From the NCBI RefSeq assembly GCF_900091625.1, contig NZ_FMIC01000002.1:1984001-2048000 (forward strand): a stretch of 64,000 nucleotides of DNA, in the 5' to 3' direction. The translations under genes were made by a program, and so were the position numbers. The first letter of the stretch is position 1, and each line of letters starts with the position of its first letter. Below are positions 1 to 8,375 of the stretch, one piece after another. The notes below the pieces were generated by a model. It was given only the letters and a program-made list of their open reading frames with translations. It was not told where the DNA came from and did not search any database. This stretch comes from Micromonospora peucetia. Its GTDB lineage: Bacteria; Actinomycetota; Actinomycetes; Mycobacteriales; Micromonosporaceae.

Positions 1-1328
1 CACGGGTTGCCCTTGTTCTCCAGGTTGCGCAGCATCACGCCGGCCTCGGACGGGAAGCTCGACTCGATGAGCACCTGGTAGCGCCGCATGTCGACGATGT
101 GGTCGACGTGCTCGATGTCGACCGGGCACTGCTCGACGCAGGCGCCGCAGGTGGTGCAGGACCAGAGCACGTCCGGGTCGATGATGCCGCCTTCCTCGGC
201 GGTGCCGATCAGCGGCCGCTCGGCCTCGGCGAGCGCGAGCACGTCCAGGTGGGCGAGTTGGGCGGCGGTGGCCTTCTCCTCGCCGGTCAGGTCCTTGCCG
301 CCGCCGGCCAGCAGGTACGGCGCCTTGGCGTACGCGTGGTCACGCAGGCTCAACACCAGCAGCTTCGGCGACAGCGGCTTGGCGGTGTTCCAGGCCGGGC
401 ACTGCGACTGGCAGCGACCACACTCGGTGCAGGTGCTGAAGTCCAGCAGACCCTTCCAGGTGAACTGCTCGACCTGGGCGACGCCGAACTGGTCCTTCTC
501 CGGGTCGGCCTCCTCGAAGTCCAGCGGCTTGCCCTGGCTGGTCATGGGACGCAGCGCGCCGAGGCCGGAGACGTTGGCGCCCGGGTCGCGCTTGAAGAAG
601 ATGTTGAAGAAGGCCAGGAAGCGGTGCCAGGCGACGCCCATGGTGACGTTGAGGGCGATCACGATGAGCCAGGTCATCGAGATGACGATCTTGATGAGGG
701 CGGCGACGCTGACGCCTGCCTCCCAGTCCGGCAGCACCCCGCCGACGGCGTGGCTGAGCGGGGCGGCCCAGACCGGGTACTCGAAGTGGTCGGTGGCGAC
801 CTTGAAGCCCCGGATGACGAAGCCCATGATCAGTACGGCGAGGATGATGCCCTCGACGAAGTAGCCCTGCCACATGGTCGAGCCGGTGAACCGGGACTTC
901 CCGCCCGGCCGGGTGGGCCGGTTGCGAAGCCGGATCGCGATCAGCACCAGGATGCTGACGATGCCGAGGATGGCCAGCCACTCGGTGACCAGCCCGTAGA
1001 GCGCCCAGTCGCCGACCAGCGGCAGCCCGCCGGTCGGAGAGACGACCTCGAAGTACGCCTCCAGCACCAGCAGCGACAGCACGACGAAGCCGACCATCAC
1101 GAACCAGTGCGCCGCGCCCACCACGCTCCAGCGGAGCATGCGGGTGTGGCCGGCGGTCTCGGCCAGCATGGTCTTCGTGCGGGTGCCCTTGTCACCGAAG
1201 CGGGTCGGGTCCGGCTGCCCCAGCCGGATGACGGCCACCATCTTCATGACCGCGCGTACCGCAAGCCACACCGCCACGGCGGTGATGGCGAACGCGAGGA
1301 TCGTGGTGACGATCTGGACGCTGCCCAT
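1..1328 (-). CDS. Membrane-bound Fe-S oxidoreductase (heterodisulfide reductase-related), C-terminus cut by window edge
   Basis: The visible 442 residues start at ATG 1328, behind a GGGAGG ribosome site. About five membrane segments fill roughly residues 5-260. Two CxxCxxCxxxCP clusters follow (CTECGRCQSQCP and CTTCGACVEQCP), which mark two [4Fe-4S] ferredoxin-type centres. The family resembles mycobacterial Rv0338c and GlpC/HdrD-type subunits, in which a membrane part passes electrons to a cysteine-rich CCG domain. Here that domain would lie beyond the left edge. The substrate is not known. The gene reads out of the window, so its operon partners are not seen. A GTTAC-N6-GTAAC inverted repeat lies about 150 bp upstream. 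Confidence 0.85.
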   Translation of the reverse strand, partial: MGSVQIVTTILAFAITAVAVWLAVRAVMKMVAVIRLGQPDPTRFGDKGTRTKTMLAETAGHTRMLRWSVVGAAHWFVMVGFVVLSLLVLEAYFEVVSPTGGLPLVGDWALYGLVTEWLAILGIVSILVLIAIRLRNRPTRPGGKSRFTGSTMWQGYFVEGIILAVLIMGFVIRGFKVATDHFEYPVWAAPLSHAVGGVLPDWEAGVSVAALIKIVISMTWLIVIALNVTMGVAWHRFLAFFNIFFKRDPGANVSGLGALRPMTSQGKPLDFEEADPEKDQFGVAQVEQFTWKGLLDFSTCTECGRCQSQCPAWNTAKPLSPKLLVLSLRDHAYAKAPYLLAGGGKDLTGEEKATAAQLAHLDVLALAEAERPLIGTAEEGGIIDPDVLWSCTTCGACVEQCPVDIEHVDHIVDMRRYQVLIESSFPSEAGVMLRNLENKGNP

Positions 1329-1686
1329 CGAGTTGGCCTCCCGGTCTGCTGCCTGTCGAGCGGCTCGGCGACCGGGGCCGGGTCAGGGCGCGATCGGCAA
1401 GCCGCCGCCGCACCCTTGACCGGACCGGTCGATGACCTCGCTCCACTCGGTCATGCAGTGCAGCATACGTGCAAGGTTACCCAGCAGTAACGTGAATCAT
1501 CTCGCACTCCGGCCAACGCCGCCCTGCGCCCACCTTAGGGCGCAACTACCCGAACCGCCGGGCAGGGGCTCCACTGAGTGACATGGATTGCCACCGCACC
1601 AGGCGGCCCAGGGCCGCAACGCCGTCGACGGCGGGCTGATCGCGCTCAGGGCCCCCGCCGCCGGGCCGGCGACGGGGTCGTGATGC
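1329..1686. other. Intergenic region upstream of the Fe-S oxidoreductase
   Basis: About 360 bases with no convincing gene; open frames here lack coding character. It should hold the promoter of the leftward oxidoreductase gene. It contains the inverted repeat at 1476-1491. The stretch next to crgA (about 1560-1680) shows nothing I can name. Confidence 0.6.
1476..1491. promoter_or_regulatory. Inverted repeat GTTAC-N6-GTAAC, candidate operator
   Basis: GTTACCCAGCAGTAAC has perfect 5-bp arms and a 6-bp spacer, 148 bp upstream of the oxidoreductase start. The GTnAC half-site spacing resembles boxes described for the actinobacterial OmpR-family regulators GlnR and MtrA. A TetR-type site is equally possible. 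Function is inferred from position and symmetry only. Confidence 0.35.
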
Positions 1687-1953
1687 TCAGCGCCAGCGGG
1701 AGAGCAGGATCAGGGAGCCGACCATGGCCCCGAAGCCCACCGCGAGGTTCCAGTAACCCCACGACATGACCGGGTACTCCTGCTCGGAAAGGTAGTAGAC
1801 CACCAGCCACCCGATGCCGAAGACGATGAGGGCGACCGCCGAGATCGGCAGCCAGACCGGGCTAGGCTTGCGCGTCGCCGCCGTCGTCGTCGTCGGACGG
1901 ACGTCCGTCGGCGGGGTGTACACCTTCTTCTTGCGAACCTGAGACTTGGGCAC
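1687..1953 (-). CDS. crgA: Cell division protein CrgA
   Basis: 88 residues, the usual CrgA size. A basic, threonine-rich N-terminus (MPKSQVRKKK) precedes two membrane helices (about residues 33-52 and 67-84) with the WNL...GF pattern of the family. CrgA is an actinobacterial membrane protein that helps recruit and stabilise the divisome with FtsZ, FtsQ and penicillin-binding proteins. The GTG start at 1953 has GGAGA 5 nt upstream. Its place beside the sortase, pabA/trpG and pknB genes matches the conserved actinobacterial neighbourhood. It is divergent from the DUF881 gene across about 230 bp. Confidence 0.93.
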   Translation of the reverse strand: MPKSQVRKKKVYTPPTDVRPTTTTAATRKPSPVWLPISAVALIVFGIGWLVVYYLSEQEYPVMSWGYWNLAVGFGAMVGSLILLSRWR

Positions 1954-2180
1954 GACGCTCTCCAGAGGGGTTACGACCTCGTCCGGCCTGACAACCGGGC
2001 GCGGGGGCGACGGTCCATGGCCAATAATGTCCGACAGCTAGCGTAGTCCCGAAGGCCCGTCCAATCCACGAATGGGGTGAGGCCGGTGCACGCAGTGACC
2101 GAAAAAGGCGGGAGTGTTCTGCTCGCCGCAGCGGCCCGCGCCTCCGTGGGCTGAACCAGACGACGGGGAAGGAACGCTCG

Positions 2181-2987
2181 GTGGAATACACATCCGGCGC
2201 AGCCTCCTGGCAGAAGGTGCTCCGACGGGCGGTCGCCGGGCTGCTGCCTCGGCGCCCACGGCAGCGACGACCGGGCTGGTCGATCGGGGTGCCGCTGATC
2301 GCCGCGGCGGCCGGGCTGCTCTTCACCACCACGGCCACCACCGCCGGTGGCACCGCCCTGCGCGAGGATCGCCGCCCTCAGCTCAACCAGTTGATCGAGG
2401 ACCGTCGCGCCGAGGTCGCGGCCAGCGAGCGACGGGCGGCCGACCTGCGCGACGAGGTCGAGGGCCGTACCTCGGCGCTGGCCAGTTCCGACGGCCCGAT
2501 CAGGGAACAACAGGACCGGGCCGACAGCCGCCGGGACGACGCCGGCTTCACCACGCTCGCGGGGCCCGGAGTGACGGTGGAACTCGACGACGCGCCCCGG
2601 CGCAACGACGGCGCCCTGCCCGCCGGGGCCACCAACGACGACCTGGTCGTCCACCAGGGGGACGTGCAGGCCGTGGTGAACGCCCTCTGGGCGGGTGGCG
2701 CCGAGGCCATGTCCATCATGAACGTCCGCGTGCTGTCGACCAGCGCGGTACGCTGCGTGGGTAACACCCTGCTGCTGCACGGCCGGGTGTACTCCCCACC
2801 GTTCAAGATCGTAGCAATCGGCGATCCCGCTGCTCTGCAGCGGTCCCTCGCCGACTCTCAGGGAGTCCGGTTGTTCAGGGACCTGGTCGACGACTACAAG
2901 CTCGGTTACAAGGAAACCGTCTCCACGGTTACCGTGCCTGCGTTCGAGGACTCGACCACGCTGCGCTCGGCGACGGTGCCCAAGTGA
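2181..2987 (+). CDS. DUF881 family membrane-anchored protein
   Basis: 268 residues. A basic N-terminus and one membrane anchor (about residues 36-53) precede a coiled-coil-like stretch rich in R, E, A and D (about 60-105). The DUF881 domain follows, with [13 protein letters not shown] and the [18 protein letters not shown] region. Members such as Rv0007 and Rv0012 sit near division and cell-wall genes in other actinobacteria, but the molecular role is not established. GTG at 2181 is chosen because GGGGAAGGAA lies just upstream. The stop overlaps the sortase start by GTGA, so the two are probably co-translated. Confidence 0.85.
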   Translation: MEYTSGAASWQKVLRRAVAGLLPRRPRQRRPGWSIGVPLIAAAAGLLFTTTATTAGGTALREDRRPQLNQLIEDRRAEVAASERRAADLRDEVEGRTSALASSDGPIREQQDRADSRRDDAGFTTLAGPGVTVELDDAPRRNDGALPAGATNDDLVVHQGDVQAVVNALWAGGAEAMSIMNVRVLSTSAVRCVGNTLLLHGRVYSPPFKIVAIGDPAALQRSLADSQGVRLFRDLVDDYKLGYKETVSTVTVPAFEDSTTLRSATVPK

Positions 2988-4873
2988 GCCGCGCGCCGGA
3001 CGACTGGCCCAAGGATCGCGACGGCCGTCACCGCGACCAGGGTGACGCACCGACCGCCTTCCTGCCCAAGGTCGACCGGCCCGGGCCCGCTCCGGCCCGC
3101 CCCGCTCCGGCCGGCGCCTGGCCGGAGCCCACGCTTCCGCCCCGATCATCGGCGCCCCGCCCTCCCTACGGGCCCGACCAGGCCACCGTCGACGGTCGCG
3201 CACCTGCCGGCTCCTCCACCGGGCGGTCGCGCGCCATGCCCGACCCCGTCCGTCCGACACCGGAGCCGGGCCGTCCCGCGAACCCCGGCCGGTTCCCGCC
3301 GGGCGCCGACCAGGCCCGCTCCGCCACAAACCCCGCCCGGCCCGCCGATCCCGGCCGCCCAGGCCCCACGGACTTCGGCCGGCCCACAGACTTCAGCCGC
3401 TCGACGGATTTCGGCCGCTCGACGGATTTCGGCCGCTCGACGGATTTCGGCCGACCCAGGTCCGCTGGCCCGGGTCGCCCGGGCTCGGGCGACTCCGACC
3501 CGTCCGCCCAGCCCGGCGGCGGCATGCCGCCGTGGTCGGGCGCCGGCCCGGTCCGGCCGGCCACCCCACCGCACGCGGCTCCGCCGGCCACCCGACCACA
3601 CGCCGCTGCGCCGGCCACCCCACCACACGCGGCTCCGCCGGGCGGCGCCGGCTGGCAGCCGGACGGTCCCCGGGCCGCCGGTCCCGGTGACGGAAGCTCC
3701 CGTCGCCCGCCGGCCGACCGCGCCGTCGGGCAGCCCGGTGACGAGCACTCTTTCCGCCCGCCGGCCGACCGCGCCGCCGCGCCCGACGGCGGGCACTCCC
3801 TCCGCCCGCCACCGGGTCGGCCGAACACCGACGCGCCGACCGCCCACATCCCCAGGGTGGGCGCGTCGGGCACCGGCCCGTCGGCCCCGGGTTCCCCGGC
3901 CGGTCGGTCCACCGCGCCTCCGGCCGCCGCTGGCCCGGGCCGCGACGTCGACCCCGGGGCCACCGCCCTGATACCGGCCGTCACCGGTCGTACGCCGACC
4001 GCCCCGGCCGCCCTCGTCGAGTCCACCGCCCTGATGGGCGCGGTGCCACGTCCTCCGAAGACGGACGAGCCGGAAAGCTCCGACGCTCGCGCCGTGCAGC
4101 CTCGCCCGCGCCGAGGCGAGCGGGTCGTCCAGCTCCGCCCGGAGCAGACCGGCGAGGGCTACAAGAGCGTCTACTCGGAGCTCACCCGGCCGTCGCTGGG
4201 CTCTCGGCTGCGCACCGGCATCCGGATCAGCGGCGAGGTGTTGATCACCTTCGGCCTGGTGGTGCTCCTCTTCGCCAGCTACGAGATCTGGGGCAAGTCG
4301 GCGATCGTCGACGCCCACCAGAACGACCTCAGCCAGCAGTTGGCGCAGGCGTGGGGCCCCGAGGGCGACCCGACGGTGGCACCGTCGGCGAGCGCGTCCA
4401 CCAAGCCGAAGCCGCCCGCGCAGGGCAAGCCCATGGCAGGGCTGTACATCCCCAAGCTCGACAAGAACTGGGTCGTCGTCGAGGGCGTCACCCAGAAGGA
4501 CATCCGGTTCGCGCCGGGCCACTACCCCTCCAGCGCCCTGCCGGGACAGGTGGGCAACTTCTCCGTCGCCGGGCACCGCAACCGGGCCACTTTCTGGCGG
4601 CTCGACGAACTGAACGACGGCGACGCCATCGTGGTTGAGGGCAAGACCGACTGGCACGTCTACAAGGTGACCCAGAGCCGCATCGTCAAGCCCACCCAGG
4701 TCGAGGTCGTGGCACCCGTGCCGGGCAAGCCCGGGCAGAAGGCGACCAGGTCGATGCTCACCCTGACCACCTGCAACCCGAAGTTCGACAACTACCAGCG
4801 GCTGATCATCCACGCCGAGCTGGCACGCAGCCAGCCGAAGTCGGCGGGTCGACCGGCGGAGCTGAGGGCCTGA
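2984..4873 (+). CDS. Class E sortase with a very long repetitive proline-rich N-terminus
   Basis: 629 residues, while typical class E sortases have about 200-350. Residues 1 to about 400 are Pro/Gly/Ala/Arg-rich, low in complexity and probably cytoplasmic, with STDFGR and HAAPPAT repeats. A membrane segment lies at about 410-428, followed by the sortase beta-barrel. The catalytic set is visible: His531 in AGHRN, Cys597 in TLTTC and Arg606 in YQRLI. Sortase E enzymes cut LAXTG-type signals and attach proteins to peptidoglycan. The GTG start overlaps the upstream stop by 4 bases. No obvious LPXTG/LAXTG substrate is encoded in the window. Confidence 0.9.
   Translation: MSRAPDDWPKDRDGRHRDQGDAPTAFLPKVDRPGPAPARPAPAGAWPEPTLPPRSSAPRPPYGPDQATVDGRAPAGSSTGRSRAMPDPVRPTPEPGRPANPGRFPPGADQARSATNPARPADPGRPGPTDFGRPTDFSRSTDFGRSTDFGRSTDFGRPRSAGPGRPGSGDSDPSAQPGGGMPPWSGAGPVRPATPPHAAPPATRPHAAAPATPPHAAPPGGAGWQPDGPRAAGPGDGSSRRPPADRAVGQPGDEHSFRPPADRAAAPDGGHSLRPPPGRPNTDAPTAHIPRVGASGTGPSAPGSPAGRSTAPPAAAGPGRDVDPGATALIPAVTGRTPTAPAALVESTALMGAVPRPPKTDEPESSDARAVQPRPRRGERVVQLRPEQTGEGYKSVYSELTRPSLGSRLRTGIRISGEVLITFGLVVLLFASYEIWGKSAIVDAHQNDLSQQLAQAWGPEGDPTVAPSASASTKPKPPAQGKPMAGLYIPKLDKNWVVVEGVTQKDIRFAPGHYPSSALPGQVGNFSVAGHRNRATFWRLDELNDGDAIVVEGKTDWHVYKVTQSRIVKPTQVEVVAPVPGKPGQKATRSMLTLTTCNPKFDNYQRLIIHAELARSQPKSAGRPAELRA
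3371..3460 (+). repeat. Five tandem 18-bp units inside the sortase gene
   Basis: Units begin at 3371, 3389, 3407, 3425 and 3443. The third and fourth are identical (GATTTCGGCCGCTCGACG) and the others differ by a few bases. They encode the repeated hexapeptide (S/P)TDFGR. Because the unit is a multiple of three, length changes by slippage would keep frame. Confidence 0.85.
3559..3639 (+). repeat. Three tandem 27-bp units inside the sortase gene
   Basis: Units at 3559, 3586 and 3613 begin GGCCACCC and encode the nonapeptide family AT(P/R)PHAA(P/A)P. As with the 18-bp array upstream, the period is a multiple of three and lies in the disordered N-terminal region. Confidence 0.8.
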
Positions 4874-4875
4874 CG

Positions 4876-5163
4876 ATGTACGGCTGGATCTGGCGCAAGC
4901 TCCCCTTCGGGTTGCCCGGCAAGCTCGTCGGCAGTTTGCTGATCGGCAGCGCCATGGTGGCCCTGCTCTGGTACGTGGTCTTCCCGTGGGCCGAGCCCCT
5001 GCTGCCCTTCGACGACGTGCAGGTCACCCAGGACTCCGGCGACCCCGCCGGTGACGTGGTGCCGGGCGGCGGGGAGGGCGACGACGCCCCGGCCGGCGAC
5101 GAGCACGACCTGCCGTACGACACCGAACAGAACAACACCCCGCCTCCCTCCCCGGACGAGTGA
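4876..5163 (+). CDS. Small membrane protein with acidic C-terminal tail
   Basis: 95 residues. A basic start (MYGWIWRKLP) leads into one membrane helix (about residues 17-38). A strongly acidic, Pro/Gly-rich tail (DSGDPAGD...DDAPAGDEHDLPYD) follows and is probably outside the cell. It starts 2 bases after the sortase stop and ends 7 bases before the amidotransferase start, so it is very likely part of the same transcript. I do not recognise a characterised family. The position next to a sortase suggests a cell-envelope role, but this is inference. Confidence 0.7.
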   Translation: MYGWIWRKLPFGLPGKLVGSLLIGSAMVALLWYVVFPWAEPLLPFDDVQVTQDSGDPAGDVVPGGGEGDDAPAGDEHDLPYDTEQNNTPPPSPDE

Positions 5164-5170
5164 GCCCCTG

Positions 5171-5821
5171 ATGCGTGTCCTGGTGATCGACAACTACGAC
5201 TCGTTCGTCTTCAACCTCGTGCAATATCTCGGCCAGCTCGGGGTGGACTGCGAGGTCCGACGCAACGACGAGATCGAGGTCGCCGAGGTGGGCAGGGTCG
5301 GCGCGGCCGGCATCCTGCTGTCACCCGGCCCCGGCAGCCCCGACCGCGCCGGCATCTGCCTCGACGTCATCCGCGCCTACGCCGGCGAGATGCCGATCTT
5401 CGGCGTCTGCCTGGGTCACCAGGCGATCGGCGAGGCCTTCGGCGCCACCGTCACCCGCGCCCCGGAGCTGCTGCACGGCAAGACCTCCGAGGTCCGCCAC
5501 CACGATGTCGGGGTGCTCGCCGGCCTGCCGGACCCGTTCACCGCCACCCGCTACCACTCGCTCACCGTGCTGCCCGAGACGCTGCCCGAGGAGCTTGAGG
5601 TCACCGGCTGGACGGATTCCGGGGTGGTGATGGCGATGCGACACCGGACGCTGCCGATCGAGGGCGTCCAGTTCCACCCGGAGTCGGTGCTGACCGAGGG
5701 CGGTCACCTGATGCTGGCGAACTGGCTCGCAGCCTGCGGTCACCCGGAGGCGCTGGATCGGGCCCCGGAGCTGGCCGCCGAGGTGGACGCGCGCCGCCGC
5801 GCCGCCTTCGCCGCCGCCTGA
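5171..5821 (+). CDS. Glutamine amidotransferase subunit of anthranilate/aminodeoxychorismate synthase (TrpG/PabA)
   Basis: 216 residues, standard size. It begins MRVLVIDNYDSFVFNL, the classic N-terminus. Cys80 (GVCLGHQ) is the nucleophile, and His169/Glu171 (QFHPES) complete the class I glutaminase triad. The HGKTSEV segment is also typical. It releases ammonia from glutamine for a chorismate-using partner subunit, making anthranilate for tryptophan or aminodeoxychorismate for folate. No partner gene is in view, so the two roles cannot be separated. The start at 5171 fits the homologous N-terminus; an in-frame upstream extension overlaps the previous gene and is not needed. Confidence 0.92.
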   Translation: MRVLVIDNYDSFVFNLVQYLGQLGVDCEVRRNDEIEVAEVGRVGAAGILLSPGPGSPDRAGICLDVIRAYAGEMPIFGVCLGHQAIGEAFGATVTRAPELLHGKTSEVRHHDVGVLAGLPDPFTATRYHSLTVLPETLPEELEVTGWTDSGVVMAMRHRTLPIEGVQFHPESVLTEGGHLMLANWLAACGHPEALDRAPELAAEVDARRRAAFAAA

Positions 5822-5841
5822 CGCCAGCAGGACGATCCGCC

Positions 5842-5871
5842 GGCTGAACCCGACAGTCGGCCGGGTCAGCC
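5842..5871. terminator. Hairpin between convergent genes
   Basis: GGCTGAACCCG and CGGGTCAGCC pair with one bulged base around a 9-nt loop. It sits between the amidotransferase gene (rightward) and the SanA-like gene (leftward) and overlaps the latter's stop. A shared terminator is plausible but the stem is modest. Confidence 0.35.
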
Positions 5872-6561
5872 CTTGAGCGCGTCCTGGAGTGCCGGGTCCG
5901 CGGGCGAGTGGACTGCGGGCGGCCTGCCTCGGGCCGCGTCCCAGGCCGCCTTGCCGCTGGCGAAGTAGTCCCGGACCGCCTTCCTGAAGAGCAGCGCGGG
6001 CCCGCAGCCGGAACAGCGGGCGGCCACTCCCTCGACGTCGAGGCCGAGGTGCCGGCACAGCGTCACCGCGCGGGACAGGTGATAGGACTGGGTCACGATC
6101 AGGGCGCGCTCGACGCCGTACACCTCGCGGGCCCGGGCGCAGGTGTCGTAGGTGTCCAGGCCGAACGGGTCTGCCACGACGCGGCGCGGATCGACGCCGA
6201 GCCGCTCGGTCAGGTGGGCGGTCATCGCCGCCGGCTCGTCACCGGAGGTCCCACCTCCGTCGCCCGACACGAGGACCACCCGGGCCCGCCCGCTGTTCAG
6301 CAGCGCGGCGGCGGTCTCCAGGCGGCCGGTGAGGCGGTCTCCCGGTTGACGGCGGTCTGCCGCCACCGCCGTGCCGAGGACGATCACGACGTCGGCAGCC
6401 GGGGCGTCGGCCTCGCCGTACAGGTGGCCGCGAGCGGCGGTCGTCGTCCACAGCCAGGGAAGACTGGCGAGGAGCAGCACGGCCACGCCCGGAACCGCCG
6501 CCCGGATCAGGCGTCGCCGCCACCGGTTCGCCCGACCCGCGGCGTCGGTCACCGCGCTCAC
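5866..6561 (-). CDS. SanA/YdcF-like DUF218 membrane protein
   Basis: 231 residues. A basic N-terminus and a membrane anchor (about 20-42) precede a DUF218 domain. The domain shows DVVIVLGTAV, the VVLVSGDGGG loop, the DTYDTCARAREVYG segment and LIVTQSYHLSRAV, which are typical of YdcF and SanA. E. coli SanA affects envelope barrier function, but the reaction of the family is unknown. The start has no strong ribosome site; the next gene upstream (pknB) stops 8 bases before it, so it may be the last gene of the kinase operon. Confidence 0.82.
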   Translation of the reverse strand: MSAVTDAAGRANRWRRRLIRAAVPGVAVLLLASLPWLWTTTAARGHLYGEADAPAADVVIVLGTAVAADRRQPGDRLTGRLETAAALLNSGRARVVLVSGDGGGTSGDEPAAMTAHLTERLGVDPRRVVADPFGLDTYDTCARAREVYGVERALIVTQSYHLSRAVTLCRHLGLDVEGVAARCSGCGPALLFRKAVRDYFASGKAAWDAARGRPPAVHSPADPALQDALKG

Positions 6562-6569
6562 GAGCGGGG

Positions 6570-8375
6570 TCAGCGCTCGGGAAGCCGGATCGGCGGGGTG
6601 GTCGGCAGCGGGAAGCCACCGCCACCGCCGCCACCGTCACCCGGGGTCGGCGTGGTGGAGGGCGTCGGGGTCGCCGAGTCGGTGGGCGTCGGTTCGGCCT
6701 GCGGCACGGTGACCGTGATCGTCACGGTCTTGCCCCGCGCCAGGTTGCTGCCCGCTCGCGGGTTCTGCTGGATGACCCGGCCGGCCTCCTCCGGCGGCAC
6801 CTCCCGGCCCGGCTTGACGCTGATCCGGTAGCCAGCCTCGTCCAACTCCTCCTTGGCCTCATCCTCGGAGGAGCCGACCACGTTGGGCACCTGGCCGACG
6901 TTGCCCCGGGAAACGGTGAGGGTGACCTGGGATTCTGCGGCGACCTGCTTCCCTTCCTCGGGCGACACCGCGAGGACAATGCCCTCCTTCTCAGCGTCGT
7001 CCTTCAACTCCCGCCTGACCGTGAAACCTGCGGCTTCCAGTCGCTTCTTCGCGTTCTCGTACGTGGAGCCCTTGAGGTCGGTCGGGATGGCCTTCATCTC
7101 GACGCCGCCGCAGACCTGGACGGTGACCTCGCCATTCGCCTCCAGCGGGGAGTCGGCGGCCGGGTTCTGGTTGACCACCTGGCCCTTCTGGCAGGTGCCG
7201 AAGACCTGATCGCCCTCCTTGGGCACCAGATTGGCCTGCTCGATCCGGGCGAACGCCTCCTGCTGGGTCAGGCCGGTCACCGTGGGGACCGTGACCCGGT
7301 CGTCTTCGCGCTGGCTCAGCAGGGCGGCGGCGAGGGCGATCACCGCGAGGACGCCCACCGCGGCGAACAGCGCGATCAGCCAGGACGACGCCTTACGCCG
7401 GCGCGGGTCGCCCACCCGGGCCGGCATCTGCCGGGTCTGCGGGGCACCGGGGCCGCCCCCGTACCCGCCGGCGGCCGGGGCGAGCTGAGCGGTCTCCTCC
7501 TGCGGCAGCACCGGGGTCGCCATCACCGGGCGGCCGGCGGCGGCGCGGAGCATGTCGGCCCGCATCTCACCGGCGCTCTGGTAGCGGTTGAGCGGGTTCT
7601 TCGACAGCGCCTTGAGCACGATCGCGTCGACCTCTGGCGTGACGTCCGGGTTGATGTCGCTCGGGGTCGGAGGGGTCTCCCGCACATGCTGGTAGGCCAC
7701 GCTGACCGGGCTGTCGCCGACGAACGGCGGGTGCCCGCAGACCAACTCGAAGAGCACGCAGCCGGCGGCGTAGACGTCGGAGCGGGCGTCAACCGCCTCG
7801 CCGCGCGCCTGCTCGGGCGAGAGATACTGCGCCGTACCGATGACCGCGCTGGTCTGGGTCATCGTGGTGGCGCCGCTGGCCAGCGCCCGCGCGATGCCGA
7901 AGTCCATCACCTTGACCTGGCCGGTCTGGGTGAGCATCACGTTGCCGGGCTTGATGTCGCGGTGGATGATGCCGTGCCGGTGGCTGAACTCCAGGGCCGC
8001 GCACATGTCGGCGCAGATCTCCAGCGCCCGGCGCGGCTGGAGCCGCCCCTCGACGCCCAGCACCTCCTTGAGGGTCCGCCCGTTGACGAACTCCATCACG
8101 ATGAACGGCAGGGTCTCACCGGTCGGCGCGGTCTCCTCGCCGGTGTCGTAGACGGCGACGATCGCCGGGTGGTTGAGGGACGCGGCGTTCTGCGCCTCCC
8201 GACGGAACCGCATCTGGAAGGTGGCGTCCCGGGCGAGGTCGGTCCGGAGCATCTTGATCGCGACATCCCGCCCGAGCCGGAGATCGCGACCACGGTGCAC
8301 CTCAGCCATACCGCCGTAGCCGAGCAGCTCGCCGACCTGGTACCTGCCACCGAGCAGGCGGGCCTGCGCTGTCAT
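6570..8375 (-). CDS. pknB: Serine/threonine protein kinase PknB with PASTA domains
   Basis: 601 residues. The kinase domain covers about 11-275: glycine-rich loop, Lys41 (VAIK), HRD Asp140, DFG Asp158, and a Thr-rich activation loop (ATTMTQTS) that matches the autophosphorylated loop of mycobacterial PknB. A membrane helix at about 330-352 is followed by three PASTA domains, then a Pro/Thr-rich tail. PASTA domains bind muropeptides or lipid II, and the kinase controls cell-wall synthesis and growth. ATG at 8375 overlaps the pknA stop by ATGA. Most PknB proteins carry four PASTA repeats, so three is slightly short. Confidence 0.95.
   Translation of the reverse strand: MTAQARLLGGRYQVGELLGYGGMAEVHRGRDLRLGRDVAIKMLRTDLARDATFQMRFRREAQNAASLNHPAIVAVYDTGEETAPTGETLPFIVMEFVNGRTLKEVLGVEGRLQPRRALEICADMCAALEFSHRHGIIHRDIKPGNVMLTQTGQVKVMDFGIARALASGATTMTQTSAVIGTAQYLSPEQARGEAVDARSDVYAAGCVLFELVCGHPPFVGDSPVSVAYQHVRETPPTPSDINPDVTPEVDAIVLKALSKNPLNRYQSAGEMRADMLRAAAGRPVMATPVLPQEETAQLAPAAGGYGGGPGAPQTRQMPARVGDPRRRKASSWLIALFAAVGVLAVIALAAALLSQREDDRVTVPTVTGLTQQEAFARIEQANLVPKEGDQVFGTCQKGQVVNQNPAADSPLEANGEVTVQVCGGVEMKAIPTDLKGSTYENAKKRLEAAGFTVRRELKDDAEKEGIVLAVSPEEGKQVAAESQVTLTVSRGNVGQVPNVVGSSEDEAKEELDEAGYRISVKPGREVPPEEAGRVIQQNPRAGSNLARGKTVTITVTVPQAEPTPTDSATPTPSTTPTPGDGGGGGGGFPLPTTPPIRLPER

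Noticed and set aside
99..1490. 463-codon rightward frame
   Set aside because: It is antisense to the Fe-S oxidoreductase, whose cysteine clusters and membrane helices are clear. The rightward product is Asp/Gly/Arg-rich low-complexity sequence, as expected for the complement of high-GC genes.
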